A stretch of 47,885 nt of DNA from Muribaculaceae bacterium (GCA_017454355.1 JAFTDD010000037.1:1-47885); one strand, 5' to 3'; counted from the stretch's first letter, positions 32,301 to 40,899 are shown. The notes: generated by a model not told the origin, from the sequence alone. A program made the numbers and translations.

Positions 32301-34388
32301 ATGAAAAAAACCTACATGATTGGACTGGCTCTGCTGGCATCGGCGACGATGGCCACAGCACAGTCTTTTACCCTCCAGACCAATTGGGTCAAGGAAGTAA
32401 GCAACAGCGACGGCGGCTCGTCCGTGACGACCCAGGGCGGCAGCATGGCCTTTGCCGCCGACGGCAACCTCCTCGTTGTGGGTCAGGCAGGCTCCACTAG
32501 CGACGAGCAGTCGATTCTGTTCGGCGGCGATGAGGTTGCGACCGGTGTCGCCGGTTACAGCGGCAACAGCGCCAACCAGGGGCTTGTGGCAATGAAGTTG
32601 ACCACAGGAGGCGATGTGCTCTGGAGCATCTGTCAGAGCGTGGGTGAGATTTCAAGCAACGAGGACAGGATTGCCGCCACTGCCGACGGCGGCGCGGTAA
32701 TCTTTACCAACGTGCGACACACCGAAGGCAATTCAGCGCCAATCGCTTTCACCGATGCCGCCGGTGACACGCGCGAACTTGCTTGGGAACTTGTCAATGG
32801 CGATACACGTGCCTATCTCGCCATCGTGATAAAGGTCGACGCCGATGGCGCCATCGAGTGGATCAAGGAACTCACGCCCGACACCACCGCCGCTGCCGAC
32901 AAGTATCCCGCATGGTCACAGGCAAAAGACGTCATCACTCAAGGCATCAAAACCAACGCGCTCGACGTTGACGCTGTCGGCAACATCTACGTGGGCGGTA
33001 TCATGTGTGCCGATGTCACCGTCGACGGTGTCACCATTCCCTGCCATAACGTCGACACATGGAACGGTAGCGCGCAGAAGACCGCCGGCAACCTCTTTGT
33101 CATCAAACTTGACGCCGACGGCAACTACATCAACCATCTCGTCAGCGGAGGCTCTTCAACCCAAGAGACTGTCCAATGTCTCCAAATTGTGGGCGACAAA
33201 ATCTATATGCTCGCTTGGGCTGTCGGCCTGGCAAACACTGACTTTAGCCTCGACGACAATACGTTCACTCCGGCCAACACTTACGGCGGCATTCTCGTCG
33301 CAGAACTCAACACCAACCTGGGTGTCAAATGGGCCAACTATATTGCCTCGAGCGTCAGCGGCAGCGCGTGGAACGAGTACACCCTCGCCGCGATTGGCGA
33401 CAAACTCTATGTGGCGGGCTCGGCCAAGTTCGGGCTCACCATTGGGGACAAGACCTATACCAACAGCGCCACTCGCAATGCCCGCGAGCCGTGGCTCATC
33501 CAGTTTGACGCCACCAATGGCCAGCCCACCGCATGCCTTGTCAAGGCAAGCAACCAGAATTGTTTCTACGGCCTCTATGAGGGCGTTGACGGCAACCTCT
33601 ACGTCGCCCAGCGCGGCCTCACTCCGGCCAACGCCTTGTGGTCGAGCAACGGCCTGCTCAATAAGGTTGACCCCACATCTCTTGAGGTGCTTGACCAGGC
33701 GGAATACTGCAATTTCACAGCCAGCGCGCAGTCGCTGCTTGCCCACGGCACTGACGTCTACCTCATGTTCCGCCACGGTGCCAAGAACGTCGACGTGACA
33801 TTTGCCGGCAGTGATGAGAAGTTTAATAGCGAGGAGTTCCGCTGGGTGCAGCAGGCTATCGAGGTGCCTGAGACAGCCGGCACAATCTCCAGCATCAATC
33901 TGGGCGACCTTGACCCGAGCCAACCTCTGGTGCTTGACCTGGGCGGCGACACCTATCAACTCAACGCCACTGTCATCCCGGCCACTGCCGCCAACGGCAC
34001 ACTCATCTATAGCAGCAGTAACGAAAGCATTGCCACCATCGACGAGAATGGCCTTATCACCGCCGACAAACACGGCACGTGGAGCAACGCTCCCGCTCGC
34101 CGCGCCCCGGCGGCAGAGACTGCCACCATCACCGTCACCAGTGCCGGCAATCCCTCTGTAAAACAAAGCATCCAAGTGCGCGTCGACAATCCCACCGCCG
34201 TGCGTGACCTGAATGCCGACAAGGGCGGCGTGAGCGTCAGCGGAAACATCGTCACTGCCACCGGCAGTGACGCTATCACGGTTTATAACACCCTTGGCCA
34301 ACGCGTAGCCGTTGTCAATGCCGGCCAGAGCGCTACCCTGCCCACCGGCATCTACATCGCCGCCGGTAGCAAACTCATCGTCCGATAA
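32301..34388 (+). CDS. Secreted propeller-like protein with Ig-like domain and sorting-type tail
   Basis: A 695-residue exported protein. A signal peptide (MKKTYMIGLALLASATMATA) is followed by ~520 residues of repeated blades of the type AFAADGNLLVVGQA, DAVGNIYVGG, FVIKLDADGNYI and VGDKIYMLA, as in SBBP/beta-propeller proteins. A bacterial Ig-like (BIG2) segment follows (~555-630, NESIATIDENGLITADKHGTW). The final ~35 residues (ITVYNTLGQRVAVVN...LPTGIYIA...IVR) resemble a type IX secretion type A sorting domain. Its function is unknown and there are no catalytic motifs. It is paralogous to the next gene, which has a different C-terminus. Confidence 0.75.
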   Translation: MKKTYMIGLALLASATMATAQSFTLQTNWVKEVSNSDGGSSVTTQGGSMAFAADGNLLVVGQAGSTSDEQSILFGGDEVATGVAGYSGNSANQGLVAMKLTTGGDVLWSICQSVGEISSNEDRIAATADGGAVIFTNVRHTEGNSAPIAFTDAAGDTRELAWELVNGDTRAYLAIVIKVDADGAIEWIKELTPDTTAAADKYPAWSQAKDVITQGIKTNALDVDAVGNIYVGGIMCADVTVDGVTIPCHNVDTWNGSAQKTAGNLFVIKLDADGNYINHLVSGGSSTQETVQCLQIVGDKIYMLAWAVGLANTDFSLDDNTFTPANTYGGILVAELNTNLGVKWANYIASSVSGSAWNEYTLAAIGDKLYVAGSAKFGLTIGDKTYTNSATRNAREPWLIQFDATNGQPTACLVKASNQNCFYGLYEGVDGNLYVAQRGLTPANALWSSNGLLNKVDPTSLEVLDQAEYCNFTASAQSLLAHGTDVYLMFRHGAKNVDVTFAGSDEKFNSEEFRWVQQAIEVPETAGTISSINLGDLDPSQPLVLDLGGDTYQLNATVIPATAANGTLIYSSSNESIATIDENGLITADKHGTWSNAPARRAPAAETATITVTSAGNPSVKQSIQVRVDNPTAVRDLNADKGGVSVSGNIVTATGSDAITVYNTLGQRVAVVNAGQSATLPTGIYIAAGSKLIVR

Positions 34389-34419
34389 AATATTCTCGAA
34401 CGCAAGTTCCCTGTTTCAG

Positions 34420-34447
34420 AGGGGAGCACGGTGTGCTCCCCTCTTTA
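34420..34447 (+). terminator. Terminator between the two propeller genes
   Basis: AGGGGAGCAC and GTGCTCCCCT form a perfect stem followed by CTTTAAT. The second gene's ATG is only 15-20 bases beyond, so it may also act as an attenuator-like barrier. Confidence 0.65.
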
Positions 34448-34457
34448 ATAATTGAAG

Positions 34458-36179
34458 ATGAAAAAATATTTATTTGCATTATTATTTGCGGCCACATCAA
34501 TCTGTGGCGCCGCTCAGTCGCTCAACGATGGCACCATAGCCCTTTGGGCTCACGCATTCACAGTCGACCCCGCCATCAACACCGTCAGCGGACAAGGCCA
34601 GACCACTCAAGGCACCAACATCGCCTTAGCTACAGACGGCACACTTCTCGCCTTCGGTAATGTGGGAGCAGGCAGTGAGAGCGACCGCGTGCTTTTTGGC
34701 GACGACGTCATTGCCGCCGGCACGCCATACTACAACGGCACCGCTTCGCCCATGACGTTTTGCCTGACAAAGATTGCGACTGATGGCACGCCTCAATGGT
34801 GTGTCTATGCCATCAACGGCGAAATCGCCAGCGGCAACGGACGCGTTTTGCCTACTGCCGACGGAGGTGCCGTGGTTGTCACCACCTTGCGGGTCACCCA
34901 GGGTGCCGAGGGGCTAAACCCGACACTCATCGGACCGGGATATAGCCAAACAATCTCATCGCCCTTCCTCAATGTCGAGAAACGTTTCTATTGCCCGTTT
35001 GTGGTCAAAGTAGACGGCGATGGCAAACTACTATGGACAAAACTATTAACTGTCGAGACCGAACCCGCTGCAGGCGTCGTTGACACCGAGTTTATCTCCG
35101 GTGGCGTGACAGTGGCAGATGCCGCGATGGATGCCGAGGGAAACATTTACCTTGCCGGTAACCAACGCGCAGCCATCTATATTGACGGCAAGACAATCTT
35201 GCCGCACAACATCACGGGTTGGGATGGCGATAGCCAGAAGAGTGTTGGCAACGCCTTCCTCATCAAACTCGACAACACCGGTAAATATGTGGGCCACATC
35301 ACCACTGCCGGCGAAATTACTCAGGACAATATTCGTTGCCTGGCAGTGGACGGAGACAAGATCTACGCCTTGCTACACATGACCGGCAACGGCGAATCTA
35401 CCACCGTATCGCTCGCCGGTAAAAGCGTCGTTTTGCCGGCCAACACCAATCTGAATTTAGCGGCTATCTGCCTTGACAACGACCTTTGCGCCCAATGGTT
35501 TAACATCCACCCTAACACGCTCAATACCAAGACGCCGCTTCAAGTACCGTCATTCAAGGTCATCGGCGACAACCTTTGGTTGGCCGCCGAGGGTCAGTTG
35601 GGGCTCATGGCCGGAGGCAAAGACGTGAACAGCGGCAAGCTGACGCGCGACGCGTTGCTGATTAAATTTGACAAGACTACAGGCGAGGCACTCGACGGCA
35701 TCACTCTCGGCAAAGGCTGGTCAGGCTTCTTCGACATCGCGCCTTGTGATGGAGACCACATCTACGCCGCGTGGTTCAATGGCCTCTATGCGCCGGCCAT
35801 GCTTGGCAAAGTCAACTGCGCGACCCTTGAGATTGATGAGCAAGTGCAGTTATGCTCAAGCGTTGCCACTGCCCAAAACATCATTGTCGACAATGACCGC
35901 CTGTATGCTATGCTGCGAGTGCGTGGCAACGTCACATTCGGCTCCACTGCGCTCAGCGTGCCTCAGTTTGCCTGTGTCATCGCTGCATTCAACATTCCTG
36001 CGGCTGTCGGCTCTCCCTTAGATATCAACAACGACGGCAGCGTCGATGTGGGCGATGTCAACACCATCCTTGAGGCAATTATCGCCGGAAACACGCCCAT
36101 GACGTTAGATCTCAACGGTGATAAGAGCGTTGATGTGGGCGACGTCAACACTCTGCTTGATGCTATCTTAAAAAGTTGA
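34458..36179 (+). CDS. Secreted propeller-like protein with dockerin-like tail
   Basis: A 573-residue exported protein. It has a signal peptide (MKKYLFALLFAATSICGAA) and a blade-repeat region clearly related to the preceding gene (TTQGTNIALATDGTLLAFG, DAEGNIYLAGN, FLIKLDNTGKYVGHI, VDGDKIYALL). The last ~55 residues carry two EF-hand-like calcium loops, DINNDGSVDVGDVN and DLNGDKSVDVGDVN, each followed by an amphipathic helix. That is the layout of a type I dockerin. No cohesin is encoded in the window. An ATG two codons after an in-frame TTG is chosen as start. The last 12 bases overlap the convergent aroE gene. Confidence 0.78.
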   Translation: MKKYLFALLFAATSICGAAQSLNDGTIALWAHAFTVDPAINTVSGQGQTTQGTNIALATDGTLLAFGNVGAGSESDRVLFGDDVIAAGTPYYNGTASPMTFCLTKIATDGTPQWCVYAINGEIASGNGRVLPTADGGAVVVTTLRVTQGAEGLNPTLIGPGYSQTISSPFLNVEKRFYCPFVVKVDGDGKLLWTKLLTVETEPAAGVVDTEFISGGVTVADAAMDAEGNIYLAGNQRAAIYIDGKTILPHNITGWDGDSQKSVGNAFLIKLDNTGKYVGHITTAGEITQDNIRCLAVDGDKIYALLHMTGNGESTTVSLAGKSVVLPANTNLNLAAICLDNDLCAQWFNIHPNTLNTKTPLQVPSFKVIGDNLWLAAEGQLGLMAGGKDVNSGKLTRDALLIKFDKTTGEALDGITLGKGWSGFFDIAPCDGDHIYAAWFNGLYAPAMLGKVNCATLEIDEQVQLCSSVATAQNIIVDNDRLYAMLRVRGNVTFGSTALSVPQFACVIAAFNIPAAVGSPLDINNDGSVDVGDVNTILEAIIAGNTPMTLDLNGDKSVDVGDVNTLLDAILKS

Positions 36180-36923
36180 ATTCCAGATTTCATACGAGAC
36201 AAATGCCTGCAGCAGGAGCATCTCGAGACCATTCTTGGTCTCGGCTCCCGCTGCTGCACTTTCACGCATGAAACGAGTTTCGTTCGGATTATAAATCAAG
36301 TCGTAGCAAAGGTGTTCTTTTCCCAAAAAACGGAATGGGAACGGCGGCGTCAACTCATCGTTTGGATACATTCCCACAGGAGTCGCGTTCACCACAATCT
36401 TGCTATGCTGCACCATCGCACGCGTCAGTTCCTCGTAGGCTATGGTGTCGGCACTCTTGCGGCGCGACACAAAGTGTGTCTCCACGCCCAAGTCCTGCAG
36501 CGCAGTGGCCACGGCCTTGCCGGCGCCGCCCGTGCCGAGTATCAGCGCACTGGTGCGTGACGGATTGAGCAACGGCTCAATAGAGCGACCAAAGCCCACC
36601 ACATCACTATTATAGCCGCGCAGGCCGGTCAGTTCGCCGTCCGCGCCACGCAGCAACTTGATCACGTTCACCGCTCCGATGCGTTCAGCCACCGGGTCCA
36701 TCGAATTCATGTATGGAATCACTTGCTCCTTAAATGGCGCGGTCACGTTCAGTCCGTCCAATTCGGGATATTCGGCAAGTAACTCCATGAGCATACCCAC
36801 ATCTTCAATCTCGAAGTTGATATACTCAGCATTGATTTTCTCTGCCTTGAACTTGTGGTTGAAGTAGTCACGCGAGAACGAGTGCCCCAACGGGTAACCA
36901 ATCAGGCCGTAAATTTTCTTCAT
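36168..36923 (-). CDS. aroE: Shikimate dehydrogenase AroE
   Basis: Reduces 3-dehydroshikimate to shikimate with NADPH in aromatic amino-acid synthesis. The 251-residue protein starts with YGLIGYPLGHSFSRDYFN (shikimate-binding Ser residues). It has NVTAPFKEQV with the catalytic lysine, GYNSDVVGF, the nucleotide-binding LGTGGAGKAVATAL, NATPVGMYP and CYDLIYNPNETRFM. It is slightly shorter than the ~270-residue norm. Its 3' end overlaps the dockerin-tailed gene by 12 bases on the opposite strand. Confidence 0.94.
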   Translation of the reverse strand: MKKIYGLIGYPLGHSFSRDYFNHKFKAEKINAEYINFEIEDVGMLMELLAEYPELDGLNVTAPFKEQVIPYMNSMDPVAERIGAVNVIKLLRGADGELTGLRGYNSDVVGFGRSIEPLLNPSRTSALILGTGGAGKAVATALQDLGVETHFVSRRKSADTIAYEELTRAMVQHSKIVVNATPVGMYPNDELTPPFPFRFLGKEHLCYDLIYNPNETRFMRESAAAGAETKNGLEMLLLQAFVSYEIWNSTF

Positions 36924-36945
36924 AGTCGTTAATTGTTAGTCGTTA

Positions 36946-36979
36946 GTGGGCGGGGTGGAGCCCACCCACCTTGAACGGG
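36946..36979. repeat. GGGCGGGG hairpin repeat with CTTGAACGG tail
   Basis: GTGGGCGGGG-TGGA-GCCCACCCAC followed by CTTGAACGGG. It is preceded by reversed ACTAACG units (36926-36945) that run up to the aroE start codon. It is the partner of 1831-1863. Confidence 0.72.
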
Positions 36980-36989
36980 TATTTTGCCA

Positions 36990-36997
36990 CAAATTTA
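36990..36997 (-). promoter_or_regulatory. -7 promoter box of aroE
   Basis: The minus strand reads TAAATTTG, matching TAnnTTTG, 66 bases before the aroE ATG. The hairpin repeat at 36946 would lie in the 5' leader. Confidence 0.45.
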
Positions 36998-37060
36998 GTA
37001 AAAATTTACCGAATTTAGTTCATTTTTCCGGAAAAAATTGGCTCAAAAATTAAAAATCAG

Positions 37061-37068
37061 TAATTTTG
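37061..37068 (+). promoter_or_regulatory. -7 promoter box of the amidase-MCE operon
   Basis: TAATTTTG, exact match, 59 bases before the chosen amidase ATG. TTGACCG repeats lie between the box and the gene. Confidence 0.6.
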
Positions 37069-37127
37069 CACCGTTAATGAAAGGTTGACCGTTGACAGTT
37101 GACCGTTTACGTAAACCGTGTGTCACT

Positions 37128-37913
37128 ATGCTACATGCAACTCGCTATATGCTACTTGCAACATACTGCTTGCTTGTTGTCGCATGTACGGACGACATTA
37201 ACCCGTCGTCTGCCGCAAACGGGCAGAATGAATTCTGCCCCTACAAGTGCGCACCAGCGGCTCAACCGATAATCGTCATCGACCCGGGACACGGAGGACG
37301 CGACCACGGCGCAGCCCGGGATGGCGTCAGCGAGAAAGATGTGACGCTCGCCGTCGCACGCCAACTTGCCGATGAACTGCGGCTCCGCTGCGGTAACAAG
37401 TTGGCGGTTAGGCTAACCCGCAACAACGATTCATTCGTTGACCTGTCACAACGTGCCGCTATGGCGGCCAACGATAGCGCGGCCCTTTTCATCTCGCTGC
37501 ACTGCAATTCGCTCGAGACAGTGCCCGAAGGCGGCAGCGACATCGAGGGCGCGGTCATCTTTGTGGCGCCCCCTCACTTGCCGGCCATCTCATCGGGCGA
37601 TGCGATGGAACAATCTATCGCCTTTAACCGCCTGCGCAGTCATCGCCTCAACGCCACCCGCCTGGCGCAGACCATCGGTCAACATCTCACCCATGACGCG
37701 GCTCGCAGCAGTGCCCACGTCAGGCAAGAACAATTGATGGTGCTCAGCATGGCAACCGTGCCGGCTGTTCTCGTGGAGTTGGACTATCTCACCAATGCCA
37801 CCCAAGCGAAATTTCTCGCCTCGCGACACGGGCAACTCATGCTCGCAAATGCAATTTGCGACGCCATAATCGAGTATTCACTCAATAACGGACTACTTTC
37901 AACGTTAGATTAA
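37128..37913 (+). CDS. N-acetylmuramoyl-L-alanine amidase (Amidase_3), lipoprotein
   Basis: Cleaves the bond between MurNAc and the peptide stem in peptidoglycan, in the periplasm. The 261-residue protein has a lipoprotein signal ending in LLVVAC (Cys20). The zinc amidase domain has IDPGHGGRDHGA at 51-62, the second ligand in GVSEKDVTLAVA (~Glu69), FISLHCNS with the third ligand, and the catalytic glutamate in AVLVELDYLTN. The start is the ATG that gives the lipoprotein signal; a TTG 12 codons upstream is less likely. The codons for residues 1-11 are an ATGCTAC repeat, and those for ~32-39 a TGTAGGG-type palindrome. It is cotranscribed with the MCE gene. Confidence 0.9.
   Translation: MLHATRYMLLATYCLLVVACTDDINPSSAANGQNEFCPYKCAPAAQPIIVIDPGHGGRDHGAARDGVSEKDVTLAVARQLADELRLRCGNKLAVRLTRNNDSFVDLSQRAAMAANDSAALFISLHCNSLETVPEGGSDIEGAVIFVAPPHLPAISSGDAMEQSIAFNRLRSHRLNATRLAQTIGQHLTHDAARSSAHVRQEQLMVLSMATVPAVLVELDYLTNATQAKFLASRHGQLMLANAICDAIIEYSLNNGLLSTLD
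37221..37246 (-). repeat. TGTAGGGGC palindrome inside the amidase gene
   Basis: On the minus strand: TTGTAGGGGCAGAAT, a two-base loop, then ATTCTGCCC; the 9-bp arms are perfect. It encodes part of the low-complexity stretch between the lipoprotein signal and the catalytic domain of the amidase. Confidence 0.6.
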
Positions 37914-37938
37914 TAAATCAGACTTAATCATTTTATTA

Positions 37939-38832
37939 ATGAAAAAGAACATCCTCATAGCCGTGACCATTATGGTCAGTTTGGCTTTACTCTACTGGGG
38001 TATCGAGTTCCTCAAGGGCATCAATATGTTTCAGCCCGCCAACTTCTATTATGCCACATTCAACAAAGTGAACGGGCTTGCTGAAGCCGCGCCTGTTTCT
38101 GTCAACGGTTTCCAAGTGGGCCAGGTGCGTGAGATGCAGTATGATTATCAAACAAACCAAATCAAGATAATGCTGTCGCTCGACGAAAACTTGAAAATTC
38201 CGCGCGGCAGCACTGCCACAATTGTGTCGAGCATCACCGGCAGCGCGTCCGTGGCAATCAATCTGGCTGAGGGCACCGACTTCTATACCGTGGGAGAGAA
38301 TATCCCCGGTGTGATTGCTAACGGATTGATGGACAAGGCCGGCGATATGTTACCGCAAATCGCGTCCATCCTGCCCAAAGTGGACTCTATCATGACCAAC
38401 CTCAACCGCCTCACCGCCGACCCGGCTCTCGCCACCGCGGTGGCGCGCCTCGACGGCATCACCGCCGAACTCGCTAATAGTAGCCGGCAACTATCGGCTC
38501 TCATGAGCGGCCTCAACAAGAATGTGCCCGGCGTGATGACCAACGTCAACGAGATTACCGGCAAACTCAACACTACGTCAACCAATTTTGTCGACCTCAG
38601 CGCCAAACTCAACGGCATGCCCATCGACCAAACAATCAGTTCGCTCAACGCCACAATGGCCAACTTCAAGCAAGTGAGCGACAAACTCAACTCCAAAGAC
38701 AGTTCGCTCGGCCTGTTGCTCAACGACCGCTCATTCTACGACAACGCCAATGCGACAGTCGCCGACCTTGACTCGCTCTTTATGGACATCCGTCGCAATC
38801 CCAAACGCTACGTCACCATTAAAGTATTCTAA
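37939..38832 (+). CDS. MlaD/MCE domain protein
   Basis: A 297-residue protein with one N-terminal membrane helix (ILIAVTIMVSLALLYWGIEFLKG). It has a single MCE beta-barrel domain (~37-120, FNKVNGLAEAAPVSVNGFQVGQV, GSTATIVSSITGSASVAINL) and a long helical tail (~135-285) with repeated Leu/Asn heptads. MCE proteins bind phospholipid or other lipids in transport between the two membranes. The ATPase and permease (MlaF/MlaE) are not in this window. The amidase-MCE pairing is common in Bacteroidales. The ATG is 25 bases after the amidase stop. Confidence 0.9.
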   Translation: MKKNILIAVTIMVSLALLYWGIEFLKGINMFQPANFYYATFNKVNGLAEAAPVSVNGFQVGQVREMQYDYQTNQIKIMLSLDENLKIPRGSTATIVSSITGSASVAINLAEGTDFYTVGENIPGVIANGLMDKAGDMLPQIASILPKVDSIMTNLNRLTADPALATAVARLDGITAELANSSRQLSALMSGLNKNVPGVMTNVNEITGKLNTTSTNFVDLSAKLNGMPIDQTISSLNATMANFKQVSDKLNSKDSSLGLLLNDRSFYDNANATVADLDSLFMDIRRNPKRYVTIKVF

Positions 38833-38849
38833 AGAGGCACCAACAATTA

Positions 38850-38895
38850 AAAGCGCGAGTTACCTTGTATTTATTATGGTAACTCGCGCTTTATC
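38850..38895. terminator. Bidirectional terminator
   Basis: AAAGCGCGAGTTACC and GGTAACTCGCGCTTT form a perfect 15-bp stem with a ~13-base loop, with A-rich and T-rich sides. It lies between the convergent MCE and NUDIX genes and can stop transcription from both. Confidence 0.85.
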
Positions 38896-38911
38896 ATTCT
38901 ATCAGCGACCT

Positions 38912-39595
38912 CTAAAATTCCAAGCGGAAGCCCGCCTGCTTAAACTCGCGGTATCGAGCCTCATCAAAACGGTAAACCGCCGCCGGGCGTCCGCCCTGCC
39001 CGCGTGATAACCTCCCATCAACCGGCGTCACCAAACCTAACTTCAAAATCTTACGGTCGAAATTTCGACGATCAAATTCCACTCCCAACACCGCCTCATA
39101 TAGTCGCTGCAACTGAGCGAGAGTGAACTCTCGCGGCAAGAGATCAAAGCCAATCGGGTGGAAATGAATGTCCTGCCGCATACTCGCCACCGCCGCCGCC
39201 ACAATCTCGCTATGGTCAAATGCCAACCGCGGCAACTCGTCCATCGCGTGCCATGCCGCGCTTGCCGCATCATCGCCGCCAGTCACGTTGGCTAACTTCA
39301 CGAGCCCGAGATAAGCGACCGTAATCACACGTTCGCGCGGGTCGCGACCGACCGAGCCAAACGTGTGGAACTGGCGCAGCCACTCTACTGTCAACCCGGT
39401 CTCTTCACGCAACTCGCGCCGGGCACAGTCGTCAACGCTCTCTTCCATGCGAACAAAGCCACCGGGCAACGCGTGCCACCCTTTGAACGGCTCTATTCCG
39501 CGCTCAACCAGCAGCACGCGCAATCGCCACCCGTCAAATCCAAACACCACACAGTCGGTCGTCACCGCCGCATGCGGATACTCATAGCAATACAT
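38912..39595 (-). CDS. NUDIX hydrolase / NrtR-type winged-helix regulator
   Basis: A 227-residue protein. Residues ~10-140 form a NUDIX domain with an intact box (GX5EX7REUXEEXGU), GWHALPGGFVRMEES followed by RRELREETGL. Residues ~150-227 form a winged helix (FTLAQLQRLYEAVLGVEF, NFDRKILKLGLV, YRFDEARY). This two-domain layout is that of NrtR/AraR regulators; NrtR represses NAD genes and responds to ADP-ribose. The complete NUDIX box means it may also hydrolyse its ligand. The start is the ATG giving MYCYEYPH; it lies 4 bases after the ADP-ribosylglycohydrolase gene, so the pair is an operon. A palindromic operator candidate lies upstream of the operon. Confidence 0.88.
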   Translation of the reverse strand: MYCYEYPHAAVTTDCVVFGFDGWRLRVLLVERGIEPFKGWHALPGGFVRMEESVDDCARRELREETGLTVEWLRQFHTFGSVGRDPRERVITVAYLGLVKLANVTGGDDAASAAWHAMDELPRLAFDHSEIVAAAVASMRQDIHFHPIGFDLLPREFTLAQLQRLYEAVLGVEFDRRNFDRKILKLGLVTPVDGRLSRGQGGRPAAVYRFDEARYREFKQAGFRLEF

Positions 39596-39599
39596 ACCA

Positions 39600-40856
39600 C
39601 TATGACAGCACTTCGATAAAGTCGGCAGGCAAGGCAACGTTGGGCATTCCCAGCGCGCCGGCAAACAGTGGCGCTATCTGTCGCGGTGTGAAACCGGCGA
39701 TGCCGCAACCAATGCGCGTCACCAAGAACGTCAACTCCGAATGCAATCGCGCGAACTCAATAAACTGGTCAACATACGGACGAATGGTCTCCACTCCGCC
39801 CTGCATCGTCGGGATGGCATAACTTTGACCCTGCAAACCCACACCAACGCCCCACTTGGCGCCGAACTTGCTCATCGCTGCCGCAGCCGCTCCCCCACCA
39901 TGCGCACCGGCCAAATTGCTGCCAAACACGAAAATCTCGCCGGGCTTCAACTCGCGGATTGTGTGGGGCGTAATTAATTGACGAGACTGCTTACGGCTAT
40001 CGTTCACACTAATCTGTGTGTCGTCAAACGAGGCAATATTGTTGGCAATCCACTGGTCGGCATGCTCGCCATTACGCTTAAAGCACATCAGAGTGAACTC
40101 CCTCACAATACCACGCATTCGCTCATCAAGACGAGTAAACACCTGTTGAGCCAGTTCGACCGGCACCGGATAGGCAGCAGCGGCGATTGAGCACGCCATG
40201 CATGCTATCGTGTCGGTGTCACCGCCAAGCCACACCGCCAGACGCAACACCTCCTCAAAAGAATTACCCTCCAAGAAGCAGATAATAGCCTCCGGGACAC
40301 TGCCCTGGCAAGTCTCATCAAAATGGTAACTCTTGCGCACATCGGCGATCGTGCGGTCAAGGTTATAGTCAAAACGCGCCTTGACAATCGCGCGAATGTC
40401 CTTCTTGTCATAGCCGGCTCGAGCCATAAAGATGCATGCGGCGATGGCCTGCGCGCCCTTGACGCCCTCAGGATGGTTGTGAGTCACCTCGGCACTGATG
40501 CGTGCCAACTCCATCGCCTGCTCGAGAGTGCGCGCATAGTATCCCACCGGACTCACACGCATTCCCGAACCGTTGCCAAAACTGTTATACGGCTCTGTCA
40601 TGTTATAATGCAACCACTGCGCAAAGCGGCCACCGTAGCCGCGCCGGGGATAGTTGTGGCCAAAATCCTGCATCAGCCTCACCAGCGTCTTGTGATGATG
40701 GCCGGGGTCCTCAATCAGCCACTGTGCCACTGCCATCGTCATCACTGTGTCGTCAGTGAACGTGCTGCGAGGCGTGAGCAACGCAAAGTCGTAGTCCTTA
40801 GTGTTGTTGAACTCATACACCGAGCCAACCACATCGCCGATAATTGCTCCAATCAT
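39600..40856 (-). CDS. ADP-ribosylglycohydrolase with C-terminal macro-like domain
   Basis: A 418-residue protein. Residues 1-~265 are an ADP-ribosylglycohydrolase (DraG/ARH) domain: GAIIGDVVGSVYEF, the metal motif FTDDTVMTMA (~32-41), NGSGMRVSPVGYY, and GGDTDTIACM (~220) with the second metal aspartates. Residues ~285-418 hold a separate domain beginning EIFVFGSNLAGAHGGGAA and including GLQGQSYAIPT and FLVTRIGCGIAGF. It resembles the A1S_2505-type, macro-like domain. The enzyme would remove ADP-ribose from protein or another acceptor, and the second domain may bind or process it. First gene of an operon with the NUDIX regulator. The exact substrate is unknown. Confidence 0.87.
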   Translation of the reverse strand: MIGAIIGDVVGSVYEFNNTKDYDFALLTPRSTFTDDTVMTMAVAQWLIEDPGHHHKTLVRLMQDFGHNYPRRGYGGRFAQWLHYNMTEPYNSFGNGSGMRVSPVGYYARTLEQAMELARISAEVTHNHPEGVKGAQAIAACIFMARAGYDKKDIRAIVKARFDYNLDRTIADVRKSYHFDETCQGSVPEAIICFLEGNSFEEVLRLAVWLGGDTDTIACMACSIAAAAYPVPVELAQQVFTRLDERMRGIVREFTLMCFKRNGEHADQWIANNIASFDDTQISVNDSRKQSRQLITPHTIRELKPGEIFVFGSNLAGAHGGGAAAAAMSKFGAKWGVGVGLQGQSYAIPTMQGGVETIRPYVDQFIEFARLHSELTFLVTRIGCGIAGFTPRQIAPLFAGALGMPNVALPADFIEVLS

Positions 40857-40882
40857 AGTTTTTCGTTTTTAGTTATTTGTTA

Positions 40883-40890
40883 TTTGTGTA
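40883..40890. promoter_or_regulatory. TTTGTGTA half-site at the transcript start
   Basis: A copy of one arm of the 40934-40956 palindrome. It lies just downstream of the -7 box (40900-40907), where a bound repressor would block the ADP-ribosylglycohydrolase operon promoter. Confidence 0.45.
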
Positions 40891-40899
40891 ATTTTGACG

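Noticed and set aside
33156-34301. 381-codon open frame antisense to the first propeller gene
   Set aside because: High GC with few stop codons gives long antisense frames; the plus-strand protein has a signal peptide, repeats and a promoter.
32301-34388. Firm assignment to type IX secretion
   Set aside because: The tail resembles a type A sorting domain, but no type IX component lies in the window and the tail is short.
40889-40896. Plus-strand TAATTTTG as a second feoAB promoter
   Set aside because: It lies 180 bases from feoAB, has no -33 element and overlaps the divergent operon's start region; the box at 41050 is better placed.
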